DNA of 64,000 bases from Pedobacter psychrodurus (GCF_004331735.1 NZ_SJSO01000028.1:4699-68698); one strand, 5' to 3'; numbered from the stretch's first letter, positions 35,219 to 43,258 are shown. Notes: generated from the letters alone by a model not told the origin. Program-made: numbers and translations.

Positions 35219-36367
35219 TTAAGCCAGTTTATTCTTATTTCTTAAAGCATAAACACTTAATGCAATGCCGCCAACAACAAGAAAAGTAGAGATCATTTCT
35301 GCCTGGGTAAAAGACAAACCAAAAACATGATATTTTGAGTTTACACGAATTAATTCAATGCAGAAACGCTCAATACCATTTAAGATCATGTAAATGCCAA
35401 ACATTAAACCTGGTGCTTTTATTTTATCTCTAATGCGCCATAAAAAGGCAAAAAGGATTAAACAGATAATTACTTCGTAAATAGGTGTTGGATATACCCC
35501 TTGTGCCAATTCATTACAAAATTTACCACTACAGCCAGGGATTGGAATTCCGTCTCCTACCACGTTATTTGGATATTTGTAGGACCATAACCAATCAGGC
35601 AGCCAAGAAAAAGGCTTCGGGTTAAGGTTCTTAATTCCCCAGTCACCATCGCCAGCTAAGTGGCAACCGATGCGGCCTACAGCATAAGCCAGCATCATTC
35701 CCGGCCCGCCTACATCAAGCATATGCAAGGGCTTAATTCCGTTTCTTTTAGCAATAATTAATACTGCCGCACCACCGCAAATTAAACCACCATAAAAAGT
35801 TAAACCACTGAACGATAATAACCGCTCGATAGGATGTTGAACAAAATCATCCCAATATTCTAAGTTATCGAAGAACTTTGCCCCTAAAAACCCCCAGATA
35901 GCCGCCCAAACAATCAGATTACTCATGGTTTGGTATGGGTGGATGGTTACCTGTGTTTCTTTTGGTTTATCCAGCTTATGTTTATTCTTTTCAGTATAAT
36001 CCCAATAGGCAAATAAACCAGCAAAAAACAAACCACCAATTATATTTCCTTTGGTCGACATTAAAATCGCCTGTGCATCATTTACAAAAAGTTTATAGTT
36101 CAACAATGCATAAACCAACTTATAACCAATAACAAAGCCGAAAAGGCCATTCATGATCAGCTCTGATGTAGTAGCAGGTTTGCCAACCACAATTGTCTTT
36201 TTAATTGGGTGGAGTATGCCTAATGCTTCTTTACGCTTAAGCTCTTTGGTAAAAGCCCAATAACCAGCAACAAACGCCAGCGCTACAAAAACACCGAAAG
36301 TATTAAATGGGAGCGGTAAATTAATGCCGAATAAATATTCTAAGAAATGTGAAACGGTAGGAAACAT
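35219..36367 (-). CDS. lgt: Prolipoprotein diacylglyceryl transferase
   Basis: 382 residues, an integral inner-membrane protein. It transfers diacylglycerol from phosphatidylglycerol to the lipobox Cys. Several hydrophobic segments are visible, plus LSGLTFYGGLICGGAAVLIIAK and the signature AYAVGRIGCHLAGDGDWG, which replaces the GRxGNFxNxE of proteobacterial Lgt as is usual in this phylum. It is longer than the E. coli enzyme because of an N-terminal extension and loops. The many lipoproteins of this window depend on it. A long repeat-rich spacer precedes it. Confidence 0.93.
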   Translation of the reverse strand: MFPTVSHFLEYLFGINLPLPFNTFGVFVALAFVAGYWAFTKELKRKEALGILHPIKKTIVVGKPATTSELIMNGLFGFVIGYKLVYALLNYKLFVNDAQAILMSTKGNIIGGLFFAGLFAYWDYTEKNKHKLDKPKETQVTIHPYQTMSNLIVWAAIWGFLGAKFFDNLEYWDDFVQHPIERLLSFSGLTFYGGLICGGAAVLIIAKRNGIKPLHMLDVGGPGMMLAYAVGRIGCHLAGDGDWGIKNLNPKPFSWLPDWLWSYKYPNNVVGDGIPIPGCSGKFCNELAQGVYPTPIYEVIICLILFAFLWRIRDKIKAPGLMFGIYMILNGIERFCIELIRVNSKYHVFGLSFTQAEMISTFLVVGGIALSVYALRNKNKLA

Positions 36368-36600
36368 ACAAATAATTTGTTGCGAAGATAGGAAAGAAAG
36401 ACCAAAGCTGAAAGATTAAAGACCAAAGCTGAAAGACTAAAGCGGAAAGACTAGAGACCAAGGCAAAAAGACGAATGGCCCAAGCTTAAAGACCAAAGCG
36501 GAAAGACTAGAGACCAAGGCAAAAAGACGAATGGCCCAGCTTAAAGACTAAAGCGGAAAGACCAAAGACCAGCGGTTAAAGCTGGGAGAAACAGGTAAAA
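36368..36600. repeat. Degenerate word array upstream of lgt, with a 44-bp exact duplication
   Basis: About 200 bp built of AAAGACCAAAGC, GAAAGACTAAAGC and similar words, beginning right at the lgt start side. A 44-bp block is repeated exactly at 36439-36482 and 36495-36538. It is the longest of the arrays and shows that they grow by tandem copying. Confidence 0.75.
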
Positions 36601-36649
36601 ATCTATTTTTTATTTTGGAAAAGAGTGGTTCGGTTGTTATCGGTTAGGA

Positions 36650-37186
36650 CAGTCCTGCTCTGCGCTTTACTTCGTGCTCGCTCCGATCAGGTTTAATTAA
36701 CCTATTACAGTAGTTCTTGGGGAAAATTTTGACCAAGCGATACCAATTCCATGATCCATATTACATTTTCCATCATTAAAGATCCTTCGACTACGCTCAG
36801 GATGACAAACAAACGGTGATGAAAAGATATTGACTCAAGACTTCCGACTAATTACTCCAGACTAAACTAATGATGTGCGTAAACAGTTTCCAGTTCAGCT
36901 ACTTCTACTTCTCCAACAGCCCTGCTCTGCGCTTTACTGCGTGCTTGCTCCGATCAGGTTTAATTAACTATTACAGTAGTTCTTAGGGAAAATTTTAACC
37001 AAGCGATATCTCCATCATCCATCTTACATTTTCCATCATTAAAGATCGTTCGACTACGCTCAGGATGACAAATCGAGAGGATGACAGACTATGATATTAT
37101 AAACTTCGGACTAAGGACTTCAGACTCCGGACTAAACTAATGATGTGCGTGAACGGTTTCCAGTTCAGCTACTTCTACTTCTCCGT
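36650..37186. repeat. About 267-bp tandem duplication including the 3' end of mtaB
   Basis: Copy 1 is about 36650-36915 and copy 2 about 36918-37186, offset 267-270 bp, with substitutions and small indels. Both contain CTGCTCTGCGCTTTAC, GATCAGGTTTAATTAA, a CGACTACGCTCAGGATGACA half-palindrome and an AGACT..GGACTAAACTAATGATG stretch. The right end of copy 2 is the last about 45 bp of mtaB (C-terminus ..VAELETVHAHH), and the same segment, detached from any gene, forms the end of copy 1 (36868-36914). Confidence 0.8.
36868..36914 (-). pseudogene. Orphan duplicate of the mtaB 3' end
   Basis: About 46 bp nearly identical to 37138-37184, the last codons and stop of mtaB. It has no upstream coding frame and arose with the tandem duplication. 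Confidence 0.75.
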
Positions 37187-38459
37187 CGGCAGTAATTTCT
37201 AAAAGCTTAACCGCTTTCAGTTCATTTACCATAACCGGATCGTATTTGGCGCGTACTTTTACATAGTTTTTGGTAAAACCATGCATGTAACCCGATTTCT
37301 GATCTGCTTCGAAAAGTACTTCAGCTTCAGCACCAATTTGAGATTCGTAGAAAGCCCTACGTTTTTTATCAGATAAAATATGGAGCATTTTACTGCGCTC
37401 ATTACGCTCGCTGCCTACCACAACGCCTTTCATTTCGGCTGCAGCTGTTAATTCGCGCTCAGAGTAAGTAAATACGTGTAAATAAGAAATATCAAGTTGG
37501 TTTAAAAACTGATAGGTATCCAAGAAATCCTCTTTCGTTTCACCAGGGAAACCAACAATTACATCAACGCCGATACAACAGTGCGGCATTACTTCCTTAA
37601 TTTTGGCAACACGCTCTACATACAAATCGCTACGGTAACGACGGCGCATTAAACCTAAAATCTTATCAGAGCCCGATTGTAAAGGAATATGAAAGTGTGG
37701 AACAAATCTTTTTGAGGTAGATACAAACTGAATGATCTCGTTGCTCAAAAGGTTCGGTTCAATAGATGAAATACGGATTCTTTCAATTCCTTCCACCTCA
37801 TCTAAAGCTTTAACCAGGTCAAAAAATTTATCTTCACGCTGGCCATTTCTGATTCCAAAATCGCCTAGATTTACACCGGTTAATACAATTTCCTTTACAC
37901 CACCTTCTGCAATCATTTTTGCACGGTTCACCACGTTTTCAATGGTATCGCTACGGCTTGCACCGCGTGCCAAAGGAATGGTACAATATGTACAAGGATA
38001 ATCGCAACCATCCTGTACTTTCAAAAAAGTACGCGTTCTATCGCCAATCGAATAAGAGGCAATAAAATTATGGTTTACTTTCTCTATATTTTGCTGGTGA
38101 ATAAGGGCTTTGGGTTGTTTGGTTAAATCGGTAATATATTCTACTATCCTGAATTTTTCTGCAGCACCCAAAACCATATCAACACCTTCTATTTCGGCAA
38201 TTTCCTGTGGTTTTAACTGTGCATAACAACCTACAATGGTTACAAAGGCATTTGGCGAATACTTTAGCGCCTCTTTAACAACTTTACGGCATTTTTTATC
38301 GGCATGCTCTGTAACAGAACAAGTATTAATCACATAAACATCGGCCTGGTCCTGAAATTCTACTACGGCATAACCTGCATCGGTAAATAAACGACCGATA
38401 GTTGATGTTTCGGAAAAGTTGAGTTTACAACCTAATGTATAAAATGCGACCTTTTTCAT
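37137..38459 (-). CDS. mtaB: tRNA t6A37 methylthiotransferase MtaB
   Basis: 440 residues, a radical-SAM methylthiotransferase that converts t6A37 to ms2t6A in tRNA. The UPF0004 domain has the three cluster-binding Cys (11, 47, 78; TLGCKLNFSE, INTCSVT, VGCYAQ). The radical SAM triad is C152-x3-C156-x2-C159 (GCDYPCTYCTIP). A TRAM domain ends the protein. The TLGCKLN opening and Cys spacing favour MtaB over MiaB or RimO. The last codons and stop lie in a tandemly duplicated segment. Confidence 0.93.
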   Translation of the reverse strand: MKKVAFYTLGCKLNFSETSTIGRLFTDAGYAVVEFQDQADVYVINTCSVTEHADKKCRKVVKEALKYSPNAFVTIVGCYAQLKPQEIAEIEGVDMVLGAAEKFRIVEYITDLTKQPKALIHQQNIEKVNHNFIASYSIGDRTRTFLKVQDGCDYPCTYCTIPLARGASRSDTIENVVNRAKMIAEGGVKEIVLTGVNLGDFGIRNGQREDKFFDLVKALDEVEGIERIRISSIEPNLLSNEIIQFVSTSKRFVPHFHIPLQSGSDKILGLMRRRYRSDLYVERVAKIKEVMPHCCIGVDVIVGFPGETKEDFLDTYQFLNQLDISYLHVFTYSERELTAAAEMKGVVVGSERNERSKMLHILSDKKRRAFYESQIGAEAEVLFEADQKSGYMHGFTKNYVKVRAKYDPVMVNELKAVKLLEITADGEVEVAELETVHAHH

Positions 38460-38537
38460 TGAGGCTGCAAAGATACAATTTTTAGATATTAGATTGGAAA
38501 CAATATATTTGAGAATGAATAACTGACAAAAGACAGA

Positions 38538-38681
38538 CTATAAATTGTTTGGAACACATATAGTTGTACCATCCTTTAACCGCAGTTCATGCATTCCTTC
38601 AGGACAAGCTCTTTTTTCACAGCCCGACAAACAGATACCTAAGACTATTAATACAACTAGAATAAAGCTTAATTTTAGCAT
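38538..38681 (-). CDS. 47-residue lipoprotein
   Basis: A short frame not covered by larger genes: MLKLSFILVVLIVLGICLSGC gives a clear lipoprotein signal (Cys 21), then a 26-residue mature part with Cys 26 and Cys 42 (EKRACPEGMHELRLKDGTTICVPNNL). It starts 13 nt after the stop of the upstream secreted protein gene, so the two are probably one operon. Two Cys in so short a mature chain suggest a disulfide in the periplasm. No family is recognised. Confidence 0.65.
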   Translation of the reverse strand: MLKLSFILVVLIVLGICLSGCEKRACPEGMHELRLKDGTTICVPNNL

Positions 38682-38694
38682 GGGTATCGACTAT

Positions 38695-39240
38695 TTAGTT
38701 TGAGTTATATGATTTAATGCATTCTTTTACAGCTTCAAAGCTATAACTATCATCTTTTTTGAATTTTTCCAGCAAGGCCGGATTATCAGCTATTAAATTA
38801 TACATACTATCTTTCCGCTCCTTCCGCGAACCAAAGATCTGGTTACTTTTCACTTCAAACAATTGTCCGTTTTGTTTGCTGGCATACCAGATCACCACGT
38901 ATTGATTATTCCCACTTTGTCTGTAATATTCGAACAAATCAATTTTGCCTTTAAGCAATCTTTGTAAAAAATCGGGGCTCTTTTTATCCGGGCGTACTTT
39001 AACGAGATAATTTATCTCTTTTTCTACTTTATAAAATTCTTTGGTTTCGCGGATTGGAATTTTATTAAAACTGGCACCTCCCTTCGGCTTGAACCGATAA
39101 AAACCAATAAATTGTTTTTTTATTTCACCTTTTAAAGTGTCGTTCTTTGAATTAATTAGGAAATCCTGTTGAGCGTTAACCTGAGAAAAAAAAGCACATG
39201 ACAATACACAGCATAAGATAGCGCGTAAAAATAGTTTCAT
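38695..39240 (-). CDS. Secreted protein of unknown function
   Basis: 181 residues with a signal peptide ending VNAQ. The mature part begins QDFLINSKNDTLKGEIKKQFIGFYRFKP, a beta-rich pattern seen in many uncharacterised Bacteroidota periplasmic proteins ('ndtlkGxI' type). It ends in a charged helix. I cannot name a family. It is followed closely by the small lipoprotein gene at 38681 and preceded by ubiX in the same direction with a 50-bp gap. Confidence 0.75.
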   Translation of the reverse strand: MKLFLRAILCCVLSCAFFSQVNAQQDFLINSKNDTLKGEIKKQFIGFYRFKPKGGASFNKIPIRETKEFYKVEKEINYLVKVRPDKKSPDFLQRLLKGKIDLFEYYRQSGNNQYVVIWYASKQNGQLFEVKSNQIFGSRKERKDSMYNLIADNPALLEKFKKDDSYSFEAVKECIKSYNSN

Positions 39241-39290
39241 GATATTGGTTTAAATCGACCAAAAATATTAAAAATTTGGAAAAATACCAA

Positions 39291-39860
39291 TTACTGCTCC
39301 TGCCACCGATAACTTTCCTGTTCGAAACCTGCCAGATCTAACACCCTGCTAATTACTGTTCCTGCAACTTCTTCTATGGTTTTAGGCAAACTGTAAAAAG
39401 ATGGATTAGCCGGACAGATGATTCCGCCTGCTTCAGTTACAGTTTTCATGTTATTGATGTGAATTAAGTTAAATGGGGTATCTCTTACTACCGCTATTAA
39501 TTTCCTGCGTTCTTTTAACACAACATCCGCCGCCCTCGAAATCAAATCGTTCGATATTCCATGTGCCACCCTACCTAAAGTTCCCATAGAACAAGGAATG
39601 ATAATCATGGTATCGTATCTTGCCGAGCCCGATGCAAAAGGTGCATTAAAATCATTTTTGTTATAAAAGGTAAAGTCTTTAAAATGGTTATAATCCTGGT
39701 TCCCCAGTTCGAATTGCCAAACCGCTTTTGCATTATCGCTCATCACTACACCAACAGCCTCAATCTGATCTTTTAATTTTATTAACCGGTCAAATAAAAC
39801 TTTTGCATAAATAGAACCGCTGGCACCTGTAACCGCAACAATCACTTTCTTTTTTATCAT
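39291..39860 (-). CDS. ubiX: UbiX-family flavin prenyltransferase
   Basis: 189 residues. VAVTGASGSIYAKVL (flavin loop), IIPCSMGTLGRVAHGISNDLISRAADVVLKERRKLI and IICPANPSFY are the family signatures. It joins dimethylallyl phosphate to FMN to make prenyl-FMN, the cofactor of UbiD-type decarboxylases such as the one at 12230-14065. A hairpin-terminator structure at 39895-39960 lies in its leader, 35 nt before the ATG, and may regulate it. Confidence 0.93.
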   Translation of the reverse strand: MIKKKVIVAVTGASGSIYAKVLFDRLIKLKDQIEAVGVVMSDNAKAVWQFELGNQDYNHFKDFTFYNKNDFNAPFASGSARYDTMIIIPCSMGTLGRVAHGISNDLISRAADVVLKERRKLIAVVRDTPFNLIHINNMKTVTEAGGIICPANPSFYSLPKTIEEVAGTVISRVLDLAGFEQESYRWQEQ

Positions 39861-39894
39861 AATACAAAAATAGTTTTTCTAAATCCATTAAAAC

Positions 39895-39960
39895 AAAAAA
39901 GGGCCAGAACAATGTTCTGACCCTACATCTACCTATGAAAAACATACCCTCGAAAGGGTA
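39895..39960 (-). ncRNA. Candidate attenuator leader of ubiX or short terminated RNA
   Basis: On the minus strand, after a -7-like TATATTTG (39965-39972), lie a hairpin TACCCT-TTCG-AGGGTA (39945-39960), a linker, and a 10-bp intrinsic terminator (GGGTCAGAAC, ATT, GTTCTGGCCC, then TTTTTT; 39895-39923). No gene precedes it on this strand, so the terminator would end a leader RNA of about 65 nt before ubiX. The 5' ACCCT could pair instead with AGGGT in the terminator's left arm, which is the layout of an attenuator. Function is inferred. Confidence 0.55.
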
Positions 39961-39964
39961 AGAA

Positions 39965-39972
39965 CAAATATA
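39965..39972 (-). promoter_or_regulatory. -7 box for the ubiX leader
   Basis: TATATTTG on the minus strand matches TAnnTTTG. No TTG is found 19-21 nt upstream, so the call rests on the box and its position before the leader structure. Confidence 0.4.
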
Positions 39973-40534
39973 TATAAATTTTTAAAAAAATGTTAGTAAG
40001 AAATGTTAAATCGCTTAAATCAAATATATAATCTAAAAACAAAACGTAACGAATTGATTACCAAATAAATAATTTTCAAAAAAAATACATAAAAACTTTT
40101 TTTATACTTAAAAAGACACTTTTTTCAACAAAATACAGCTTAAGATTGTCTTACAAATCAGGCATAATCACCCAATATGTCCCTACTTTACATTTATGCT
40201 ATTCTTTTTACACTTTTGACTTTACAATTTTTTGATATTGATATAACATGAAATTAAATTGATTGCATAAAAATATCAATACGATTTTATAACTTATTCC
40301 CTTCATAACCCTTAAATTTTTCTTACACCAAAGCCAATTTCGATCGTACGCGGCTTAATGTTTCAATCGCATGCATAAGAATGAAGCAATAATGTTTTAA
40401 CGACGGCAGGTTGAGCGCTCCAAATACGACATCAACATACTGAAAAATAACAACTTACAAACAATCAGAAGACAATACACTTACAATTTATACTATTTTG
40501 TATGATAAATAATTACACCGTCTTTACAATTCGG
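39973..40534. other. AT-rich spacer before the histidine kinase
   Basis: About 560 bp between ubiX and the divergent histidine kinase. Apart from the Crp-type remnant at 40323-40440 and the promoters at each end, I see no gene, repeat or RNA structure. Base composition is very AT-rich. Confidence 0.5.
40323..40440 (-). pseudogene. Remnant of a Crp/Fnr-family regulator C-terminus
   Basis: The minus-strand frame ending at the stop 40323-40325 reads LPSLKHYCFILMHAIETLSRVRSKLALV. Its end matches the helix-turn-helix tail of Crp-type proteins of this phylum, compare SLKHIASFLAIRLETLSRIRAKI of the intact gene at 4857. The middle has lost the AS(Y/F)L motif, probably by small indels, and nothing Crp-like can be followed further upstream. 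No start is present. Confidence 0.5.
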
Positions 40535-40565
40535 TTGGCGATTAACTGCTTAACGATTATATTTG
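40535..40565 (+). promoter_or_regulatory. Consensus promoter of the histidine kinase gene
   Basis: TTG (40535-40537), exactly 20 nt, TATATTTG (40558-40565). It lies 21 nt before the ATG at 40587. It shows that the in-frame TTG at 40563 is part of the promoter and not the start codon. Confidence 0.7.
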
Positions 40566-40586
40566 GGAAAGTGTCAACTTAAATTT

Positions 40587-42440
40587 ATGATAGATTTAGC
40601 CTCTCCATTCTTAAAAGCACTGTTAAAACATTCTAAGAACCCCATAATCATTTTTAAAGTAAAACCGATATTGGTGGTAGTAGAACATAACGATGCTTAC
40701 CAAGCTTTAATAGAGCGGGCAGGTGGAAAATTAAAATTCTATGATATTAACATTATCCCAAACCTCTTATCTGATGCTGAAAAGGCAGTTCTGATTAAAA
40801 CAGTTCAGAAAGTAAGCGAGCTTAAAGCAAAGGACACCCTGGTTATTCATCCCATCTATTCTAACTCGCCAAACGTTAAATGGGAATTGGAATTTTCGCC
40901 TGTATTACAAAACGATCGTCCGGTTGAATATATCATCTGTTCACTAAGGGAAATTCCACTGGATGAAAATGACCTTGAGCATATTTTATTTGAACTTTCA
41001 GAAAGTGAAGCACGTTTTAGGGGATTTTTCGAGCAGGCCCCTTTAGGCATGTGCGTATTAAAAGGCCCAGAGCTTATTACCGAGTATGCAAACGATAACA
41101 TATTAAAACTTTGGGACAAAAGCAGGAAAGAAGTAATTGGGATTCCGCAAGCAGAGGCACGACCAGAACTCGAAAAACAGCAAGCACTTGTAGCGCGTGT
41201 AAAAGATATTTTTAAAAACGGCCAGCCCTTAACAATCAATGAATTAAAACTTTCAACACCGGTTTCAGACGGTTATTTTATAGCTTTTTATGAGCCGTTA
41301 AAAAATGATAAAAATGAAGTAACCAGGATTTTAGTGATTATTAAAGATATCACGGAGCAGGTGAATTTTAAAAAAGAATTACTTAAAGCTAAAGACATCC
41401 TAAAAATAGCCATGGATGCATCGGAGATGGGCTCATGGAATATCGATCTAGAAAGCAAACAGGTACTTTTATCAGAAAGGGCACAACAAATTTACGAACT
41501 GGAAAATGACAGGTTGGGTATAGAAGAAGCCAAATCATTAATAAGTGTGGAATACATAGGACATCTTACTAGCGGTATCAGACGCGCATTACACCACCGA
41601 AATGCTTTTAACATCGAATACCAAATTAATTTGAACGGCATAGGCACTAAAAATAAATGGTTAAGAACAGCAGGAAAAGCCTATTATAACGAACACGGAA
41701 AAGCTGTTTATATAGCTGGAGCTGTTTTGGATATTACAGAACATAAACAGGACGAAATTAGAAAAAATGACTTTATCGGTATGGTTAGTCACGAACTTAA
41801 AACTCCATTAACATCGTTAAGCGCTTATGTACAACTTTTACAGCATAAATTTAAAGAAACTGATAACGACTTTACCATTCAGATACTTGATAAGGTAAAT
41901 GTTCAGTTAAAAAGAATGTCGTTAATGATTGATGGTTTTTTAAATGTATCCTTACTAGAATCTGGCAAAATTTTATTGAACAAAACAAATTTTAACCTTG
42001 TTGATTTGATTAAAACTATGGCTGAGGAAAATAGAATTGTTTTACCTAGCCATTTTATCCAGGTGATTGGTTCGGAAGAAATGATTGTAAATGCAGATAT
42101 GGAGAAAATCGGTAATGTGATCAATAACCTGATTGGAAATGCAGCGAAGTACTCAAAAAAAAACTCGTTAATTGCAATAAAGTGCGAAATAAAAAAGGGT
42201 TATGTAACTGTAAGTGTGGAAGATGAAGGCATAGGTATTAGAGAAAATGATATACCCAGACTTTTTGACCGTTTTTACCGCGTAGAGAGTCCTGACACTA
42301 AAACAATTGCAGGATTTGGAGTTGGCCTGTACATTTGTGCCGAAGTAATTGAAAGGCATAAGGGAAAAATTTGGGCAGAAAGCAAATTCGGTGAAGGTTC
42401 TATATTTTATTTCAGCTTACCCACTTCAAATGATCAATAA
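40587..42440 (+). CDS. Soluble multi-PAS sensor histidine kinase
   Basis: 617 residues with no membrane segment. Three PAS-like modules lie near 10-115, 130-245 and 265-390 (FFEQAPLGMCVLKGPELITEYANDNIL; MGSWNIDLESKQVLLSE). A HisKA domain follows with the phospho-accepting His near 401 (GMVSHELKTPLTSLSAYVQLL). The HATPase has N box NVINNLIGNAAKYS and G boxes DEGIGI and GFGVGLYI. It should sense a cytosolic signal. No response regulator is adjacent, so it is an orphan kinase whose partner is elsewhere. Confidence 0.92.
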   Translation: MIDLASPFLKALLKHSKNPIIIFKVKPILVVVEHNDAYQALIERAGGKLKFYDINIIPNLLSDAEKAVLIKTVQKVSELKAKDTLVIHPIYSNSPNVKWELEFSPVLQNDRPVEYIICSLREIPLDENDLEHILFELSESEARFRGFFEQAPLGMCVLKGPELITEYANDNILKLWDKSRKEVIGIPQAEARPELEKQQALVARVKDIFKNGQPLTINELKLSTPVSDGYFIAFYEPLKNDKNEVTRILVIIKDITEQVNFKKELLKAKDILKIAMDASEMGSWNIDLESKQVLLSERAQQIYELENDRLGIEEAKSLISVEYIGHLTSGIRRALHHRNAFNIEYQINLNGIGTKNKWLRTAGKAYYNEHGKAVYIAGAVLDITEHKQDEIRKNDFIGMVSHELKTPLTSLSAYVQLLQHKFKETDNDFTIQILDKVNVQLKRMSLMIDGFLNVSLLESGKILLNKTNFNLVDLIKTMAEENRIVLPSHFIQVIGSEEMIVNADMEKIGNVINNLIGNAAKYSKKNSLIAIKCEIKKGYVTVSVEDEGIGIRENDIPRLFDRFYRVESPDTKTIAGFGVGLYICAEVIERHKGKIWAESKFGEGSIFYFSLPTSNDQ

Positions 42441-42454
42441 GATATTAATTTTGC

Positions 42455-42480
42455 TTAGGGCTTGTAAAATTAAGCCCTTA
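42455..42480. terminator. Bidirectional hairpin between the kinase and CSD-like genes
   Basis: AGGGCTT (42457-42463) and AAGCCCT (42472-42478) pair at a convergent junction with T-rich sequence on both sides. Modest stem. Confidence 0.55.
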
Positions 42481-42685
42481 TTTCTTCCATTTCTAATTTA
42501 ACTTTAACCGCTATCAAGCCACGCTCGCCTAATTCTATTTCAAAAATTACTTTCGAATTTATATTAACTTGATCAGATACGTTATCTAACTGAAAGTGAA
42601 TATCCTGGCCATTTTCATCAATAATGATTCCATGTCCGTATTCAAAATCAATGTGAGTAACCTCTCCGTTCCTCATATCACCCAT
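42470..42685 (-). CDS. Degenerate cold-shock-domain-like small protein
   Basis: 71 residues from the ATG at 42685 (MGDMRNGEVTHIDFEYGHGIII). The order of strands and the closing GLIAVKVKL follow the cold-shock fold seen in the protein at 28035, but RNP1 KGFGFI is YGHGII and RNP2 LFVHF is DIHFQ, so most nucleic-acid-stacking aromatics are lost. It may bind a different ligand or be only distantly related. The earlier in-frame ATG (42715) lacks similarity. Upstream 290 bp are AT-rich without a gene. Confidence 0.6.
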   Translation of the reverse strand: MGDMRNGEVTHIDFEYGHGIIIDENGQDIHFQLDNVSDQVNINSKVIFEIELGERGLIAVKVKLEMEEIRA

Positions 42686-42975
42686 TACAGAATATTTTTT
42701 ATAAATAATGAGCAATTATAGTCAATTTACGTATAATTAAAAATACATAAATTAATTTTTTGAACAACTATAGGTTTTATCAAGCAATATTTACTACTAC
42801 TAAAACGAATTAATAGAATCAAATAGAATGATTTCTTTATTCCGTTTTAAATAAAAAAATTAAAATATATTTTTAAACAACTGTTATACAGCTTGTTATT
42901 ACAAATAAAAAAATCTATTTTTATAGGGCCAAATCGAGCTTGCGCGTGTTAGTAACTGAATTAATCATCCCAATT

Positions 42976-43176
42976 ATGAAAAATCTCACCCAAACCTCAA
43001 GCATTAAAGAAGAAATCATCTTATTATCAGAAGAAACAGATCGAAATTATTGGGCTAACCGTTTAGGCGTAAGTTCTGAAGTTTTAAAATCTGCAGTGAG
43101 GGCAACAAGAAGTATTATGTTAAATCAAATCACAGCTTATTTAAACCAACGAAAGAAAAAACTCAGTATTTCTTGA
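42976..43176 (+). CDS. DUF3606-like small protein
   Basis: 66 residues from the ATG at 42976 (MKNLTQTSSIKEEIILL). The segment YWANRLGVSSEVLKSAVRATRS resembles DUF3606 (w..kLGvs...L..AV..vG), a short helical domain of unknown role found in many soil and plant-associated bacteria. A start further upstream (42940) is possible, but the added residues look like spacer. A hairpin follows at 43211-43242. Confidence 0.6.
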   Translation: MKNLTQTSSIKEEIILLSEETDRNYWANRLGVSSEVLKSAVRATRSIMLNQITAYLNQRKKKLSIS

Positions 43177-43210
43177 TTTTTTTATCAGAATAATTATCAA
43201 ATATAAATAA

Positions 43211-43242
43211 GAAAGTTCCTAAAGCTTAATTTAAGAACTTTC
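43211..43242. terminator. Bidirectional hairpin
   Basis: GAAAGTTC (43211-43218) and GAACTTTC (43235-43242) pair around a 16-nt AT-rich loop between two convergent small genes. Confidence 0.6.
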
Positions 43243-43258
43243 TTAGGTTTTAAAATAA

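Noticed and set aside
36368..36600. Short repeats upstream of lgt as a CRISPR array or phage attachment site
   Set aside because: Words are 10-15 bp, degenerate and without spacers; the pattern matches the other junction arrays.
39941..39967. Eight-codon frame (MKNIPSKG) on the plus strand of the ubiX leader as a leader peptide
   Set aside because: It is on the strand opposite to ubiX and is explained by the hairpin palindrome.
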